A stretch of DNA of 64,000 bases, taken from assembly GCF_040513375.1 (NCBI RefSeq), contig NZ_JBEVTG010000001.1, positions 434,001 to 498,000 on the forward strand, read 5' to 3'. Each line of letters starts with the position of its first letter. The first letter of the stretch is position 1. This DNA is from Flagellimonas_B algarum. GTDB lineage: Bacteria; Bacteroidota; Bacteroidia; Flavobacteriales; Flavobacteriaceae. Below the pieces are notes generated by a model. The model saw nothing but the letters and a program-made list of their open reading frames with translations. It was not told the origin of the DNA and made no database searches. The position numbers and the translations under genes were made by a program. Shown in pieces: positions 53,118 to 62,111 of the stretch.

Positions 53118-55262
53118 ATGATGATTACACCGATGCGGTTCCTATGCTTTTGTTTGCTCTTCAGCAGCATCCTTTATTCCCAATCCCAAACAGAGTTTCC
53201 TAAAGCACGCCTTACCGAACTCTTGGCCTCCTATGTATCCGACGACGATCCCGGACTAGCCGTAGGCATCATCAAAGAAGGCGAGATCGTGTTTGCATAT
53301 TGCGCCGGCCTGGCCAACCTTTCCCATCAGATCGCCGTGACCCCCGACACCCGCTTTAACATCGCCTCTACCGCCAAACAGTTCACCGCCCTCATGGTGT
53401 TGGACCTCGCCCTAAAGGGGAAGCTGGATCTGGAAGACGATATGCGCAAGTATCTGAAGGAGCTTTATCCAGAGGTCGAAGCGGCCATCAAGATCCGACA
53501 CCTCATCAACCATACCAGTGGTATTCGAGATTATATCTTTTTATTGGAAATGCAAAACAAGCCGTTCTGGAAACAGCTCGGTTTTGACAACGACGACGTG
53601 CTCGATTTGGTACGGCAGCAAACCGAATTGACCTCCACGCCAGGAAGCACCTATACCTACAGCAATACAGGCTATGTGTTGCTTGCCATGATCATCGAGC
53701 AGGTCACGGGGGAAGCCTTCTATGACTATTCGAAACGCTTTTTCGAAACCCTCGGCATGGAATCCACGGCCTTTATCAAACGCTATATGGAGGTGGTGCC
53801 CCACCGGGCCGATCCCTATTCCGATTGGGGACGGGGGGCCTGGGAGCAATTCCCCACCGTCACCAAAACCCAAGGGGAAGGTTTTTTATACACCAGCTTG
53901 AACGACCAATTGGCGTTCGAAAAGCTGCTACAACGCAAAACCCTTGAAAACGACAGCCTGTTTGTTATGAGCCAATCCCCGATACCGAACAGCGATTGGA
54001 CGGCCTATGGTTTCGGGTTGGAATTGGATGATCGTTTGGGACGCACCGCGGTACACCATTCCGGTTCCACGGTTTCCTACCACTCCCAGACACTCCGATT
54101 TCCTAACGAACGGCTGTCGATTTTCGTGATGAGCAACAACGGCTCCCTTTGGAGCGGCAGCATCGCCGATGCGCTAGCAAAGGCGCTTTTGCCCCAAGAA
54201 CCAGCGGAGGAACAAATAAGCTATGATCCCCGTTGGACGGATACCCTGGAGGATAACCAACCCATAACTGTCTTGGGCCAATACGTCTCCCAAAAAGGGA
54301 CCCTGACCCGTATCGAACAAGAGGCGGGCAAAACCTATTTGAAACAAGGGGCCAACCTCAAGATCGAACTTCGTGCCGAAGCCGCCACGCGCTATCAGCA
54401 AGGCAGCAATCCTAAGGTCAAGTTCCGGTTCTTTGAAGATGAAATGGTCCTTTTCCGGCCCGATGGCAGCACAAGTGCATTTCAACGAATCCACGTTCCC
54501 AAGGCGACTTTAGCCGATATCGATGCCTTTGTCGGCACCTATGAAAGTACGGAGCTCGACATGGGGTTTGAATTGCTAGCGACCGAAAACAACAGCCTCA
54601 AGATCCGATTTTCAAACCGCAACAGGGAACGGGAGGTCACCTTCTTGAACCGTAACGAACTGCTGGCTTCGAACTTCATCCTTCAAGTGGAGCGTGACTT
54701 TTTCGATCGCCCGGCCCATATTCGCATCACCCTGAATTCCCGTGCGAAGAACAACCGTTTCACCAAAACCACCGGATTGGACTTCCCAACCCAAATCGAT
54801 CTAAAAGAAGGATCGATCCAAGTGACTACCATCGGTAGTCGGAACGGGGAGGCCACCGACATCCTCTTGACCAGAAACGATGAAGATGGCAATGAGGTCT
54901 GGTTCAAACGATTCGGCGGCAGCGGTTACGACCGGGCGAGTACGCTTTTGCAAACGGAAAAAGGATTTCTGATCGTCGGTTCGACCAGCTCGGCAGGTAA
55001 CGGAAATTACGATATCTTGCTGATTGAGACCGACAGCTCGGGCAACACCCTTTGGGATGCCACTTACGGCGGTTTTTACAACGATTACGGCTATACGGCC
55101 GAAAGCACCGCCGACGGGTATGTGGTGAAGGGCACCACCCAGGACTGCAATTCGAATACCGACGTGCTGAACAGGGAGTGTAGCACACAAATCTGGCAAG
55201 TCCGCGTTTCGAAACGTGGCAAGGAAATTGCTACTGAGTTGATCGGCACACTTCCCGATTAA
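53118..55262 (+). CDS. Secreted serine hydrolase (class C beta-lactamase fold) with C-terminal blade-like repeats
   Basis: The 714-residue protein has a signal peptide (start at 53118, 53121 or 53133 possible), then a beta-lactamase/D-aminopeptidase-like domain with SxxK Ser84-Thr-Ala-Lys87 (NIASTAKQF), YSNTGY and HHSGS. A beta-barrel region follows (about 390-550) with FVGTYES. The last 130 residues hold repeats of the type DILLTRNDEDGNEVWFKRFGG and DILLIETDSSGNTLWDATYGG (in parts), as in beta-propellers, too few for a full propeller. Substrate unknown; such proteins can act on peptides, esters or D-amino acid bonds. Confidence 0.88.
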   Translation: MMITPMRFLCFCLLFSSILYSQSQTEFPKARLTELLASYVSDDDPGLAVGIIKEGEIVFAYCAGLANLSHQIAVTPDTRFNIASTAKQFTALMVLDLALKGKLDLEDDMRKYLKELYPEVEAAIKIRHLINHTSGIRDYIFLLEMQNKPFWKQLGFDNDDVLDLVRQQTELTSTPGSTYTYSNTGYVLLAMIIEQVTGEAFYDYSKRFFETLGMESTAFIKRYMEVVPHRADPYSDWGRGAWEQFPTVTKTQGEGFLYTSLNDQLAFEKLLQRKTLENDSLFVMSQSPIPNSDWTAYGFGLELDDRLGRTAVHHSGSTVSYHSQTLRFPNERLSIFVMSNNGSLWSGSIADALAKALLPQEPAEEQISYDPRWTDTLEDNQPITVLGQYVSQKGTLTRIEQEAGKTYLKQGANLKIELRAEAATRYQQGSNPKVKFRFFEDEMVLFRPDGSTSAFQRIHVPKATLADIDAFVGTYESTELDMGFELLATENNSLKIRFSNRNREREVTFLNRNELLASNFILQVERDFFDRPAHIRITLNSRAKNNRFTKTTGLDFPTQIDLKEGSIQVTTIGSRNGEATDILLTRNDEDGNEVWFKRFGGSGYDRASTLLQTEKGFLIVGSTSSAGNGNYDILLIETDSSGNTLWDATYGGFYNDYGYTAESTADGYVVKGTTQDCNSNTDVLNRECSTQIWQVRVSKRGKEIATELIGTLPD

Positions 55263-55285
55263 GGGAACCAAAAAAACACCACTAA

Positions 55286-56782
55286 ATGACATCACCTAAG
55301 TTGCGAACAGCTCACTTTGCTTCCTTATTCCTGAGCCTTATCGCCTTACTGTTTTCCAACATGGGGCTTGCACAAACGAGCACCGAAACCGATACGGCCC
55401 CGGAAGCGCGCATCCGCCAGGTCGAAAATGGGCTGCGGCCCTTGGTGGTCGACGAAAACACGGTTTTTGGAAACATCGAATCCCAGATGCGGAAGTACAA
55501 GGTACAGGGTTTGAGCATGGCGGTCATCGATGGGTATCGCGTCGCTTGGGCCAAAGGCTACGGCAGCACCGGGAATCCGGAGGCCCCACAGGTCGACGCG
55601 TCCACCGTTTTCCAAGTGGGGTCGATCAGCAAATTCGTCAATGCCGTAGCGGTACTAAAGCTTGCGGAAGGCGGCACCATCGAACTGGACAAAGAGATCA
55701 ATGCCCAACTTTCGTCTTGGAAGTTGCCCTATGACACCGAATTCGGCGCAACGGCCATCAGTCCGAGGTTGTTGTTGGCCCATGCGGCCGGATTGTCGAC
55801 CCACGGTTTCGGAGGGTACCGAAATGCTACGAAGCTACCGAGCCTCGTTGAGATCCTCGATGGTCGAAAACCGGCCAACTCGACCAAAGTGCGACAAGTA
55901 CAAACCGTAGGCAGCACCTTTCGTTATTCGGGCGGGGGTACGACGATTTTGCAATTGCTCGTTACGGACCAAGTGGAGCCGAGCTATGAACGCTTTGTTG
56001 CCGAAACGGTATTCGACACCTTGGGGATGAAGGCTTCCTTTTTTTCGGTGGAGTCTGAAAAGTATCCGAAGAACCGTTCTTTTGCCCATTTGCACAACGG
56101 GAAACCGCTGAAGAACGACTATCAATATTATCCCGAATCAGCGGCAGCAGGTTTGTGGACCACCCCAACGGATTTGGCGAAACTTATTATCGATCTTCAA
56201 AAAAGTCTGGAGCGTGATCAGGGGACGGTGCTATCGCAAAGCACCCTTACCCAAATGGTGAGCCCCCCTTTGGAAGACAGCAACGCCGGCCTTGGGCTCT
56301 TCGTTGAAAAGAAGGGCAGTGACACGTATTTACAGCATTCGGGAGCGAACCGCGGCTTTACCGGGCAGTTTTATTTCAGTGCCGAAAACGGAAAGGGCGT
56401 GGTCATCTTCCTCAATAGCCCCAATACCCAAATCATCGATGAGATCATCCGAAGTGTGGCCTCCGTCTATGCATGGCCGGGCTACGAACAACTCAAAGTA
56501 TCGTCAAAACAGGAGCTGCAGGCCCTAGATTTCTCCCGATTCTTGGGCACCTATAGCTTCGGGAAACGAAGGGTGACCGTCAGTGAGAAAAAAGGAAGCT
56601 TGGTGTTGGCCGAGAAAGGCAAATGGCGCACCGTTTTGACTCCCTTGACCGACACGACCTTCGTCGCCAACGGCATACGCCCCGAAGCGACCATTGAATT
56701 CGTTGCCGGGGCCGATGGCCAAATCGCATCCTGCAAAATCATTCAAGGCCAACCCACCGAATGGACCAAACAACAAGAATAA
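55286..56782 (+). CDS. Secreted serine hydrolase with altered Tyr motif
   Basis: The 498-residue protein has a signal peptide (about 1-30, ending GLAQ), a class C beta-lactamase fold with Ser113-Ile-Ser-Lys116 (VGSISKF), RYSGGG in place of Y-x-N, and HSGANRG as the third motif. A C-terminal barrel of about 90 residues starts with FLGTYSF. The Asn-to-Gly change in the second motif also occurs in some esterase-like members, so it need not mean inactivity. It is the second of three related genes in a row, 24 bases after the first. Confidence 0.88.
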   Translation: MTSPKLRTAHFASLFLSLIALLFSNMGLAQTSTETDTAPEARIRQVENGLRPLVVDENTVFGNIESQMRKYKVQGLSMAVIDGYRVAWAKGYGSTGNPEAPQVDASTVFQVGSISKFVNAVAVLKLAEGGTIELDKEINAQLSSWKLPYDTEFGATAISPRLLLAHAAGLSTHGFGGYRNATKLPSLVEILDGRKPANSTKVRQVQTVGSTFRYSGGGTTILQLLVTDQVEPSYERFVAETVFDTLGMKASFFSVESEKYPKNRSFAHLHNGKPLKNDYQYYPESAAAGLWTTPTDLAKLIIDLQKSLERDQGTVLSQSTLTQMVSPPLEDSNAGLGLFVEKKGSDTYLQHSGANRGFTGQFYFSAENGKGVVIFLNSPNTQIIDEIIRSVASVYAWPGYEQLKVSSKQELQALDFSRFLGTYSFGKRRVTVSEKKGSLVLAEKGKWRTVLTPLTDTTFVANGIRPEATIEFVAGADGQIASCKIIQGQPTEWTKQQE

Positions 56783-56807
56783 TACCATCAAAAACGAGCA
56801 TCCATAC

Positions 56808-57959
56808 ATGAAAAGACTATCCTTCCTACTCTTGGGCATCCTGCTCATCGGCAGTTGTACCCCGAGTCAACCCACATCCGAAAATCAAAGCCCGCTACAA
56901 CAACCCATGGATTCGCTGTTCGCGGCCTTTGACACCTTGGCATCCCCTGGCTACGCCATTGCCATAGAGAAAAAGGGTAAGACCGTATTCAAGAACGGAT
57001 ATGGCGCTGCCAACCTCGATTACAACATCCCCATCACCACCGAATCCACCTTTAGTTTGGCCTCGGTTTCCAAACAATTTACCGCCGCTTGTATCGCCTT
57101 GTTGATTTTGGACGACAAGCTCAGCTTGGAAAGCGACGTTTCCGAATACCTGCCCGAGCTCAAAAAATACCCCGATACCCTCCGACTGAAACACCTGATC
57201 TACAATACCAGTGGCATTAAGGATTACAACCGGATCGACAGGGAACGTGGTAGCTCATGGGTGACCTTCAACTATTTTGAAATCGACGAATGCATCCGTA
57301 CTTCCCTATCGGAACCCGCCTTGCAATTCACTCCCGGCAGCCAGTGGGATTACAGCAATATGAACTTCATCTTGTTGACCAAGATCGTGGAGGCAGTGAG
57401 TGGGCTTCCGTTCGCAGAATTCGCCAAAACCCGCCTTTTCGAACCTTTGGGCATGCAGCATACCTTTATCCACGATGACATCACCACCATTGTCAAGAAC
57501 CGGGTGACCCCATACAATCCTAGAAACGAACTGTATGTGCGGGAGTACGGCAAACAAGGGTTCCATCTGGGGGCAACTGGAGACTTTATCCAACACCACC
57601 GGAACGCACCGCACTATGGCGGCAGTGGGGTCATGTCGACCATCGATGATCTCTTACTTTGGACGGCCAATATGAGCACTCATGCATTCGGCGGTAGCCC
57701 GTTCTACGATTTGATGCACAAGACCCTTAGCTTTGAACATGGGAGGAACAACCAGGCCTTCGGACTGTATTTTAGCGAATACCAAGGTCGAAAAACCGTA
57801 GCTTGGGAAGGCAGTGATTATGGCATCAGCACCCAAATCCTGCGCTTTCCGGAACAAGGGGTGTCGATCATCGTATTATCGAACCTCGGTTCTGGGCAAG
57901 CCCCGCAACAGGCCAACGCCATCGCCGATGTCTTGATCGCAGAAGGGATTTTGGAATAG
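56808..57959 (+). CDS. Serine hydrolase lipoprotein with altered third motif
   Basis: The 383-residue lipoprotein has Cys17 (IGSC), Ser86-Val-Ser-Lys89 (LASVSKQF), WDYSNMNF as Y-x-N motif and WEGSDYG where related enzymes have HSG. Loss of the His may change the substrate or activity. ATG 56808 is chosen over an in-frame start inside the previous gene because of the clear lipoprotein signal. It is the last of the three tandem hydrolases, 25 bases after the second. Confidence 0.88.
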   Translation: MKRLSFLLLGILLIGSCTPSQPTSENQSPLQQPMDSLFAAFDTLASPGYAIAIEKKGKTVFKNGYGAANLDYNIPITTESTFSLASVSKQFTAACIALLILDDKLSLESDVSEYLPELKKYPDTLRLKHLIYNTSGIKDYNRIDRERGSSWVTFNYFEIDECIRTSLSEPALQFTPGSQWDYSNMNFILLTKIVEAVSGLPFAEFAKTRLFEPLGMQHTFIHDDITTIVKNRVTPYNPRNELYVREYGKQGFHLGATGDFIQHHRNAPHYGGSGVMSTIDDLLLWTANMSTHAFGGSPFYDLMHKTLSFEHGRNNQAFGLYFSEYQGRKTVAWEGSDYGISTQILRFPEQGVSIIVLSNLGSGQAPQQANAIADVLIAEGILE

Positions 57960-57978
57960 ATTTTCCGAACCAGCACCG

Positions 57979-58557
57979 CTAATCGTCATACAGGATTTGA
58001 AGCTGCTCCAACACCGCTTTTTCAGGAAACCGTTCTTGTAGGGATGTTAACAAGGCGCGGCCTTCATAACATCCCTTTCGCTCGTATTCGCATTGATAGG
58101 CCAACGCCATGGCCAGCCGATGGTTGGCCGCAAATTCACTGGGGTACAATTCGCGGGCCAAGCGGTATTGGTAAACGGCATTATGGAACTTCCCCTGCGC
58201 TAACCAAGCATCACCGTCGTTGATAAAGAAGAGGTATCTTTTGGTGGTTTTTGCAATTGCCTTGGCATCTACCGCAGCTTGGTAGTCATCCAAACGGTTC
58301 CAAATAAGGAGGGTCAACACCACCGCTACGATAACGGCCGATACGATGACCACGACATTACGAATATCATCTTTGCGGTCGACCCGTTTGGCTTCACGCC
58401 CGATGGCTTGTAAGCGGGATTTGGAAATAGGGGTGATTTCGACCTCCCCCTTGGCATAGGTTCGATACCCTTGCCGCAGCCGTTCAAAGCCAACACCAGG
58501 ACGAAAGGGGTTTCGCTTGCGCAACAACTTTTCGTTGTTGCGAAGGATCGTGATCAT
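57979..58557 (-). CDS. TPR-like single-pass membrane protein
   Basis: The 192-residue protein starts MITILRNNEKLLRKRNPFRPG, has a basic cytoplasmic N-terminus of about 65 residues, a membrane helix (about 67-85, VVVIVSAVIVAVVLTLLIW) and a C-terminal TPR-like region (AWLAQGKFHNAVYQYRLARELYPSEF, in parts) with two Cys. Similar proteins are common in Flavobacteriaceae with no known role. ATG 58557 is preferred over 58584 because it matches the recurring N-terminus MITILRNN. Confidence 0.78.
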   Translation of the reverse strand: MITILRNNEKLLRKRNPFRPGVGFERLRQGYRTYAKGEVEITPISKSRLQAIGREAKRVDRKDDIRNVVVIVSAVIVAVVLTLLIWNRLDDYQAAVDAKAIAKTTKRYLFFINDGDAWLAQGKFHNAVYQYRLARELYPSEFAANHRLAMALAYQCEYERKGCYEGRALLTSLQERFPEKAVLEQLQILYDD

Positions 58558-58589
58558 GCCCTGTATGCTCCCTTCCCCTGCCATAGCAA

Positions 58590-58790
58590 TGCGTACGTTT
58601 CATAGTGTCTTGCAGTTCAAACGGTCCGTGATGGACCAACTTGCCTTTATGATGGGTAGTACAAAGCGTCAAATTGTTACGATCACCGGCCGTGCAAGGG
58701 CTACATGGAGGTCGCCCCGGGTAATTTTCGGGCGAATGGTCGATTTTTCGCATCCGAAGTCGAATTGTCCTGCTTTGCCGACAGAATTTT
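58590..58790 (-). pseudogene. Probable HNH endonuclease remnant
   Basis: A minus-strand frame without start reads FCRQSRTIRLRMRKIDHSP, then CSPCTAGDRNNLTLCTTHHK and GKLVHHGPFEL. NLTLC-x2-HH-x4-VHHG strongly resembles the end of the HNH motif in 13E12-repeat or intron-type nucleases. The rest of the gene is missing, and the frame runs into the TPR gene in another frame. I read it as a decayed fragment; a chance resemblance is possible. Confidence 0.4.
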
Positions 58791-58814
58791 AGGGTGCTTT
58801 CTTATATTTACGTA

Positions 58815-61800
58815 ATGAAGAAATTCCTACTACTCCTTCCCTTCCTGCTGTTTACCCTACTTTGTTCGGCCCAAGACAAAATCCCCCAAATCGACTTCGA
58901 CACCATCATCAAAAAGGTTCGGGTCAAGGCCAATGCCGGAGCCTACGACGAAGCCGTACAGCTATTGGATCAAATCAACAAAAACGATTCGACCTATTGT
59001 TCGCTCTTGGTCTCCAAATCGTTCTACCTCCTAACCCAAAAAAAATTCGATGCCGCCATCGCGGCTACGGAAGAAGGGCTGCAGACCGACTGTTACGACC
59101 TGCACAGTTCGTTCTATATCAACCAGGTGGTGATCCACATCAGACAAGAAAATTACGAAGCGGCGATCCGCAGCTGCGATGTCGGTCTGGAACGCTTTCC
59201 GCAGAACAAAACCCTGTTGTATAACAAGGCGGTCGCTTACGAAGGCATGGGGAAGATCAAAGAAGCGGTCGCCCTGTACCAACATACCATGGCCATCGAT
59301 CCTTGGTACCGGAAGCCGTATTTGCAACTGGGCAATATCGCCTACCGCCAAGAGCTTATGGCGCAAGCCTTGATGTGCTTCAACATGTACCTCTTGCTCG
59401 AACCCGATGCCGATGGGGCCTTCAACACCTTGAAGTCGTTGAACAATATCGTACAAAGCAAAAACGAACATACAAAAGACCCCAAGCTGGAGCTATCGCC
59501 CGATGATGGTGCCTTTGAGGATATCGACCTCATCTTGACGAACCGTTTGGCCTTGAACGAGGGGTACCAAACCGGGAACGAAATCGATGTGGCCCTGACC
59601 AAACAAAACCATGCGCTCATCGAATCGTTAGATGGGTTTTCGGCCAATGACGGCTTTTGGGATCGAAAGTTCGTTCCGTTCTACCAATGGGTGCGCGATC
59701 AAGGGCATTTCAACGACTTCACCTATACGCTTTGCTATTCGATCGAAAACGAAACCTATAAGAAAATCGTCAACAAGAAATTCGACGAGATTCAAAGCTT
59801 TTACGAATCCGCCAGACAACGTTGGAAGGCGATCATGGCCAATGACCTTGTCACGGAAGGCGGCACCCAAAAAACCCTGACCCATTATTTCGAAGACGGC
59901 TATCTGCAAGGCATCGGCGAGACCAAAGCGGAAACCCTGTACGGCCCCTGGCAACTCTTCAACCAATCGGGGCGGAAAACCGCTGATGGCAGTTTTAACG
60001 AAAACGGGAACCGCGATGGCGATTGGACCTTTTACAACGACAAAGGGGAACGCAGCGAAACGGTGGTGTATGAAGACGGGGTGTTGAACGGTCCGAACCT
60101 GGTCTATTTTCCCAACGGGCGGCTCAAAATCAGCGCGAATTATGCGAACGACCAACTCGATGGCGAGTATCGGTATTACAGCGACAAGGGGGCCCTGCTC
60201 CAACGCAAGTACTTTAAAAACGGTGCCTTGGACGGTCCCTACCGAGCCTACCATAAGGTGGGCGAACCGCTCTTGCAAACCGAGGCCGAATATGTCGCGG
60301 GTGATATCAAGGACACCTACAACGAATATTTCGCCACCGGTTCACCCCGCTCCGTCATCAATTTCAGCGATGGGCAAGCCCATGGACCCGAATTGAAATA
60401 CTACAGCAATGGCGCGGTCGAACTGGATATGATGAGTGCAAACGGGGAGGCCGAAGGAAGCTACAAGATTTTCCACCCCAATGGGAACCCGAAAGAAGTC
60501 GGCCAAACCAGCAATGGCAACTATGCCGGAAGCTGGAAGACCTATTACAGCACCGGCGTCATCGAAAGTGAGTACAGCTACGGCGATAACGGTACCATCG
60601 ACGGGGACTACCATTACTACGACACCGACGGGAAATTGAATTACACCTTCGTTTACCGCAAAGGGGAGCTTATCGCCTACACCTATTTTGACAAGGATGG
60701 GGGCATCATCGAGCAAAACCGAAAGAAAGGGGGCGAGTTTTATTACAAAGGCTATTCTCCCCAAGGGGCGCTGGTCACTGAAGGGCTGTACGACATCAAA
60801 GGTGGAAAGGTCGGCGAATGGAAGTATTACGCCAACGGCATCCTGACCGATAAAGGAACCTATAAAGACAACCTGTTGCAAGGGGCGTACACCTCTTACT
60901 TCCCCAACGGCGATATCCGGGCGATCTCGAATTATACCAACGATAGCCTGCAGGGGTATTCCGCCAGCTATTTCCCCAATGGAAAGATCAAAAGACAGGG
61001 TTGGAACAAAGACGGACGCGCTCATGGGGAGTGGATATCCCACTATCCGGATGGGGGTATCAGTGAGGTCAATTTCTTCCACAAAGATCAATTGCACGGA
61101 GTACAAAAACTCTTTTCCGGCAACGGGGTCCTATACAAAACCAGTACGTATGCCTATGGCGAGCCGGTAAAGGAAACCTATTACGATGCCCAGGGGCAAG
61201 AGCACTTTAGCTTTACCAACGACAATGAACAAACGAAGTACGAAGTGACCTATCGCCATTATAACGGCAAGCCTTCGGTCACCTTCAATTACGTCAACGG
61301 CATCAGGCATGGCGCATATGTCTCTTTCGATTTTTATGGAACGAAGATCTCAGAGGGCGAATACCTCAACGGCGAACTTCACGGGCCGTTGAAACTCTAT
61401 CACGATAACGGCCAATTGAAGACGGAGGCCAACTTCTTGAACGGCGAATTGGACGGGCCGTTCAAAAGCTACCATGAAAACGGAAGTCGCCAAGAAGTGT
61501 ACCAATATGCCAATGGCCAATTGGTCGGTGAGGTGTTCGACTACCATGAAAACGGGGTCTTGTTGGCCAAGAACGTCTATGTCGATGGCAAACGGCACGG
61601 TCGAAGGGAAGATTATGACCCCAACGGCAAATTGCAACTCACCCGCTATTACGACTATGGCCGCCTTATCGGGTATGGGTATTTGGGGACGGATGGTGAA
61701 GAGATCCCCATGGTACCGCTCACCAACGAGTCGGGCAGGGTGACCACCTACTACGACAATGGCAAGGTTTCAAGGGAGATGGAATACCAAAACGGCTATT

Positions 61801-62111
61801 TGATCAACGATTTCAAGGAATATTACTACTCAGGGCAATTGTATGAACAAGCGACTTTTGTCGAAGGCGATTACCATGGCAAGTACATCGAGTACCACGA
61901 AAATGGATCGCTCAAGACCGAACACACCTATGTCTATGACCTCCTGCACGGCGGTTCGAAAACCTATCATGAAAACGGGAAGCTGAAAAAGGAGCGCACC
62001 TTTAAAAACGATGTGCAAGAAGGCCCCAGCAAGGAATATGACGCAAACGGAACATTAATCAAAGAAGAAACCTACTTCAATGGCGAGATCGTTTCATCCC
62101 AATCCCATTAA
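58815..62111 (+). CDS. Exported TPR and MORN-repeat protein
   Basis: The 1098-residue protein has a signal peptide (about 1-20, ending LCSAQ), TPR-like repeats (about 25-210: AYDEAVQLLDQI, YEAAIRSCDVGLERFPQNK, KEAVALYQHTMAIDPW) and, from about 380 to the end, a very long array of MORN_2-type repeats with pattern Y-x-x-G-x-L-x-G-x-x-x-x-Y, some 25 to 30 units. Such YwqK-like repeats form extended beta sheets and may bind a partner or substrate; some are called antitoxins. ATG 58815 gives the signal peptide. It overlaps the next gene by 32 bases. Confidence 0.88.
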   Translation: MKKFLLLLPFLLFTLLCSAQDKIPQIDFDTIIKKVRVKANAGAYDEAVQLLDQINKNDSTYCSLLVSKSFYLLTQKKFDAAIAATEEGLQTDCYDLHSSFYINQVVIHIRQENYEAAIRSCDVGLERFPQNKTLLYNKAVAYEGMGKIKEAVALYQHTMAIDPWYRKPYLQLGNIAYRQELMAQALMCFNMYLLLEPDADGAFNTLKSLNNIVQSKNEHTKDPKLELSPDDGAFEDIDLILTNRLALNEGYQTGNEIDVALTKQNHALIESLDGFSANDGFWDRKFVPFYQWVRDQGHFNDFTYTLCYSIENETYKKIVNKKFDEIQSFYESARQRWKAIMANDLVTEGGTQKTLTHYFEDGYLQGIGETKAETLYGPWQLFNQSGRKTADGSFNENGNRDGDWTFYNDKGERSETVVYEDGVLNGPNLVYFPNGRLKISANYANDQLDGEYRYYSDKGALLQRKYFKNGALDGPYRAYHKVGEPLLQTEAEYVAGDIKDTYNEYFATGSPRSVINFSDGQAHGPELKYYSNGAVELDMMSANGEAEGSYKIFHPNGNPKEVGQTSNGNYAGSWKTYYSTGVIESEYSYGDNGTIDGDYHYYDTDGKLNYTFVYRKGELIAYTYFDKDGGIIEQNRKKGGEFYYKGYSPQGALVTEGLYDIKGGKVGEWKYYANGILTDKGTYKDNLLQGAYTSYFPNGDIRAISNYTNDSLQGYSASYFPNGKIKRQGWNKDGRAHGEWISHYPDGGISEVNFFHKDQLHGVQKLFSGNGVLYKTSTYAYGEPVKETYYDAQGQEHFSFTNDNEQTKYEVTYRHYNGKPSVTFNYVNGIRHGAYVSFDFYGTKISEGEYLNGELHGPLKLYHDNGQLKTEANFLNGELDGPFKSYHENGSRQEVYQYANGQLVGEVFDYHENGVLLAKNVYVDGKRHGRREDYDPNGKLQLTRYYDYGRLIGYGYLGTDGEEIPMVPLTNESGRVTTYYDNGKVSREMEYQNGYLINDFKEYYYSGQLYEQATFVEGDYHGKYIEYHENGSLKTEHTYVYDLLHGGSKTYHENGKLKKERTFKNDVQEGPSKEYDANGTLIKEETYFNGEIVSSQSH

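Noticed and set aside
52952..53203. Plus-strand frame of 83 codons before the first serine hydrolase
   Set aside because: It overlaps the signal peptide of the hydrolase in another frame and has no recognisable domain.
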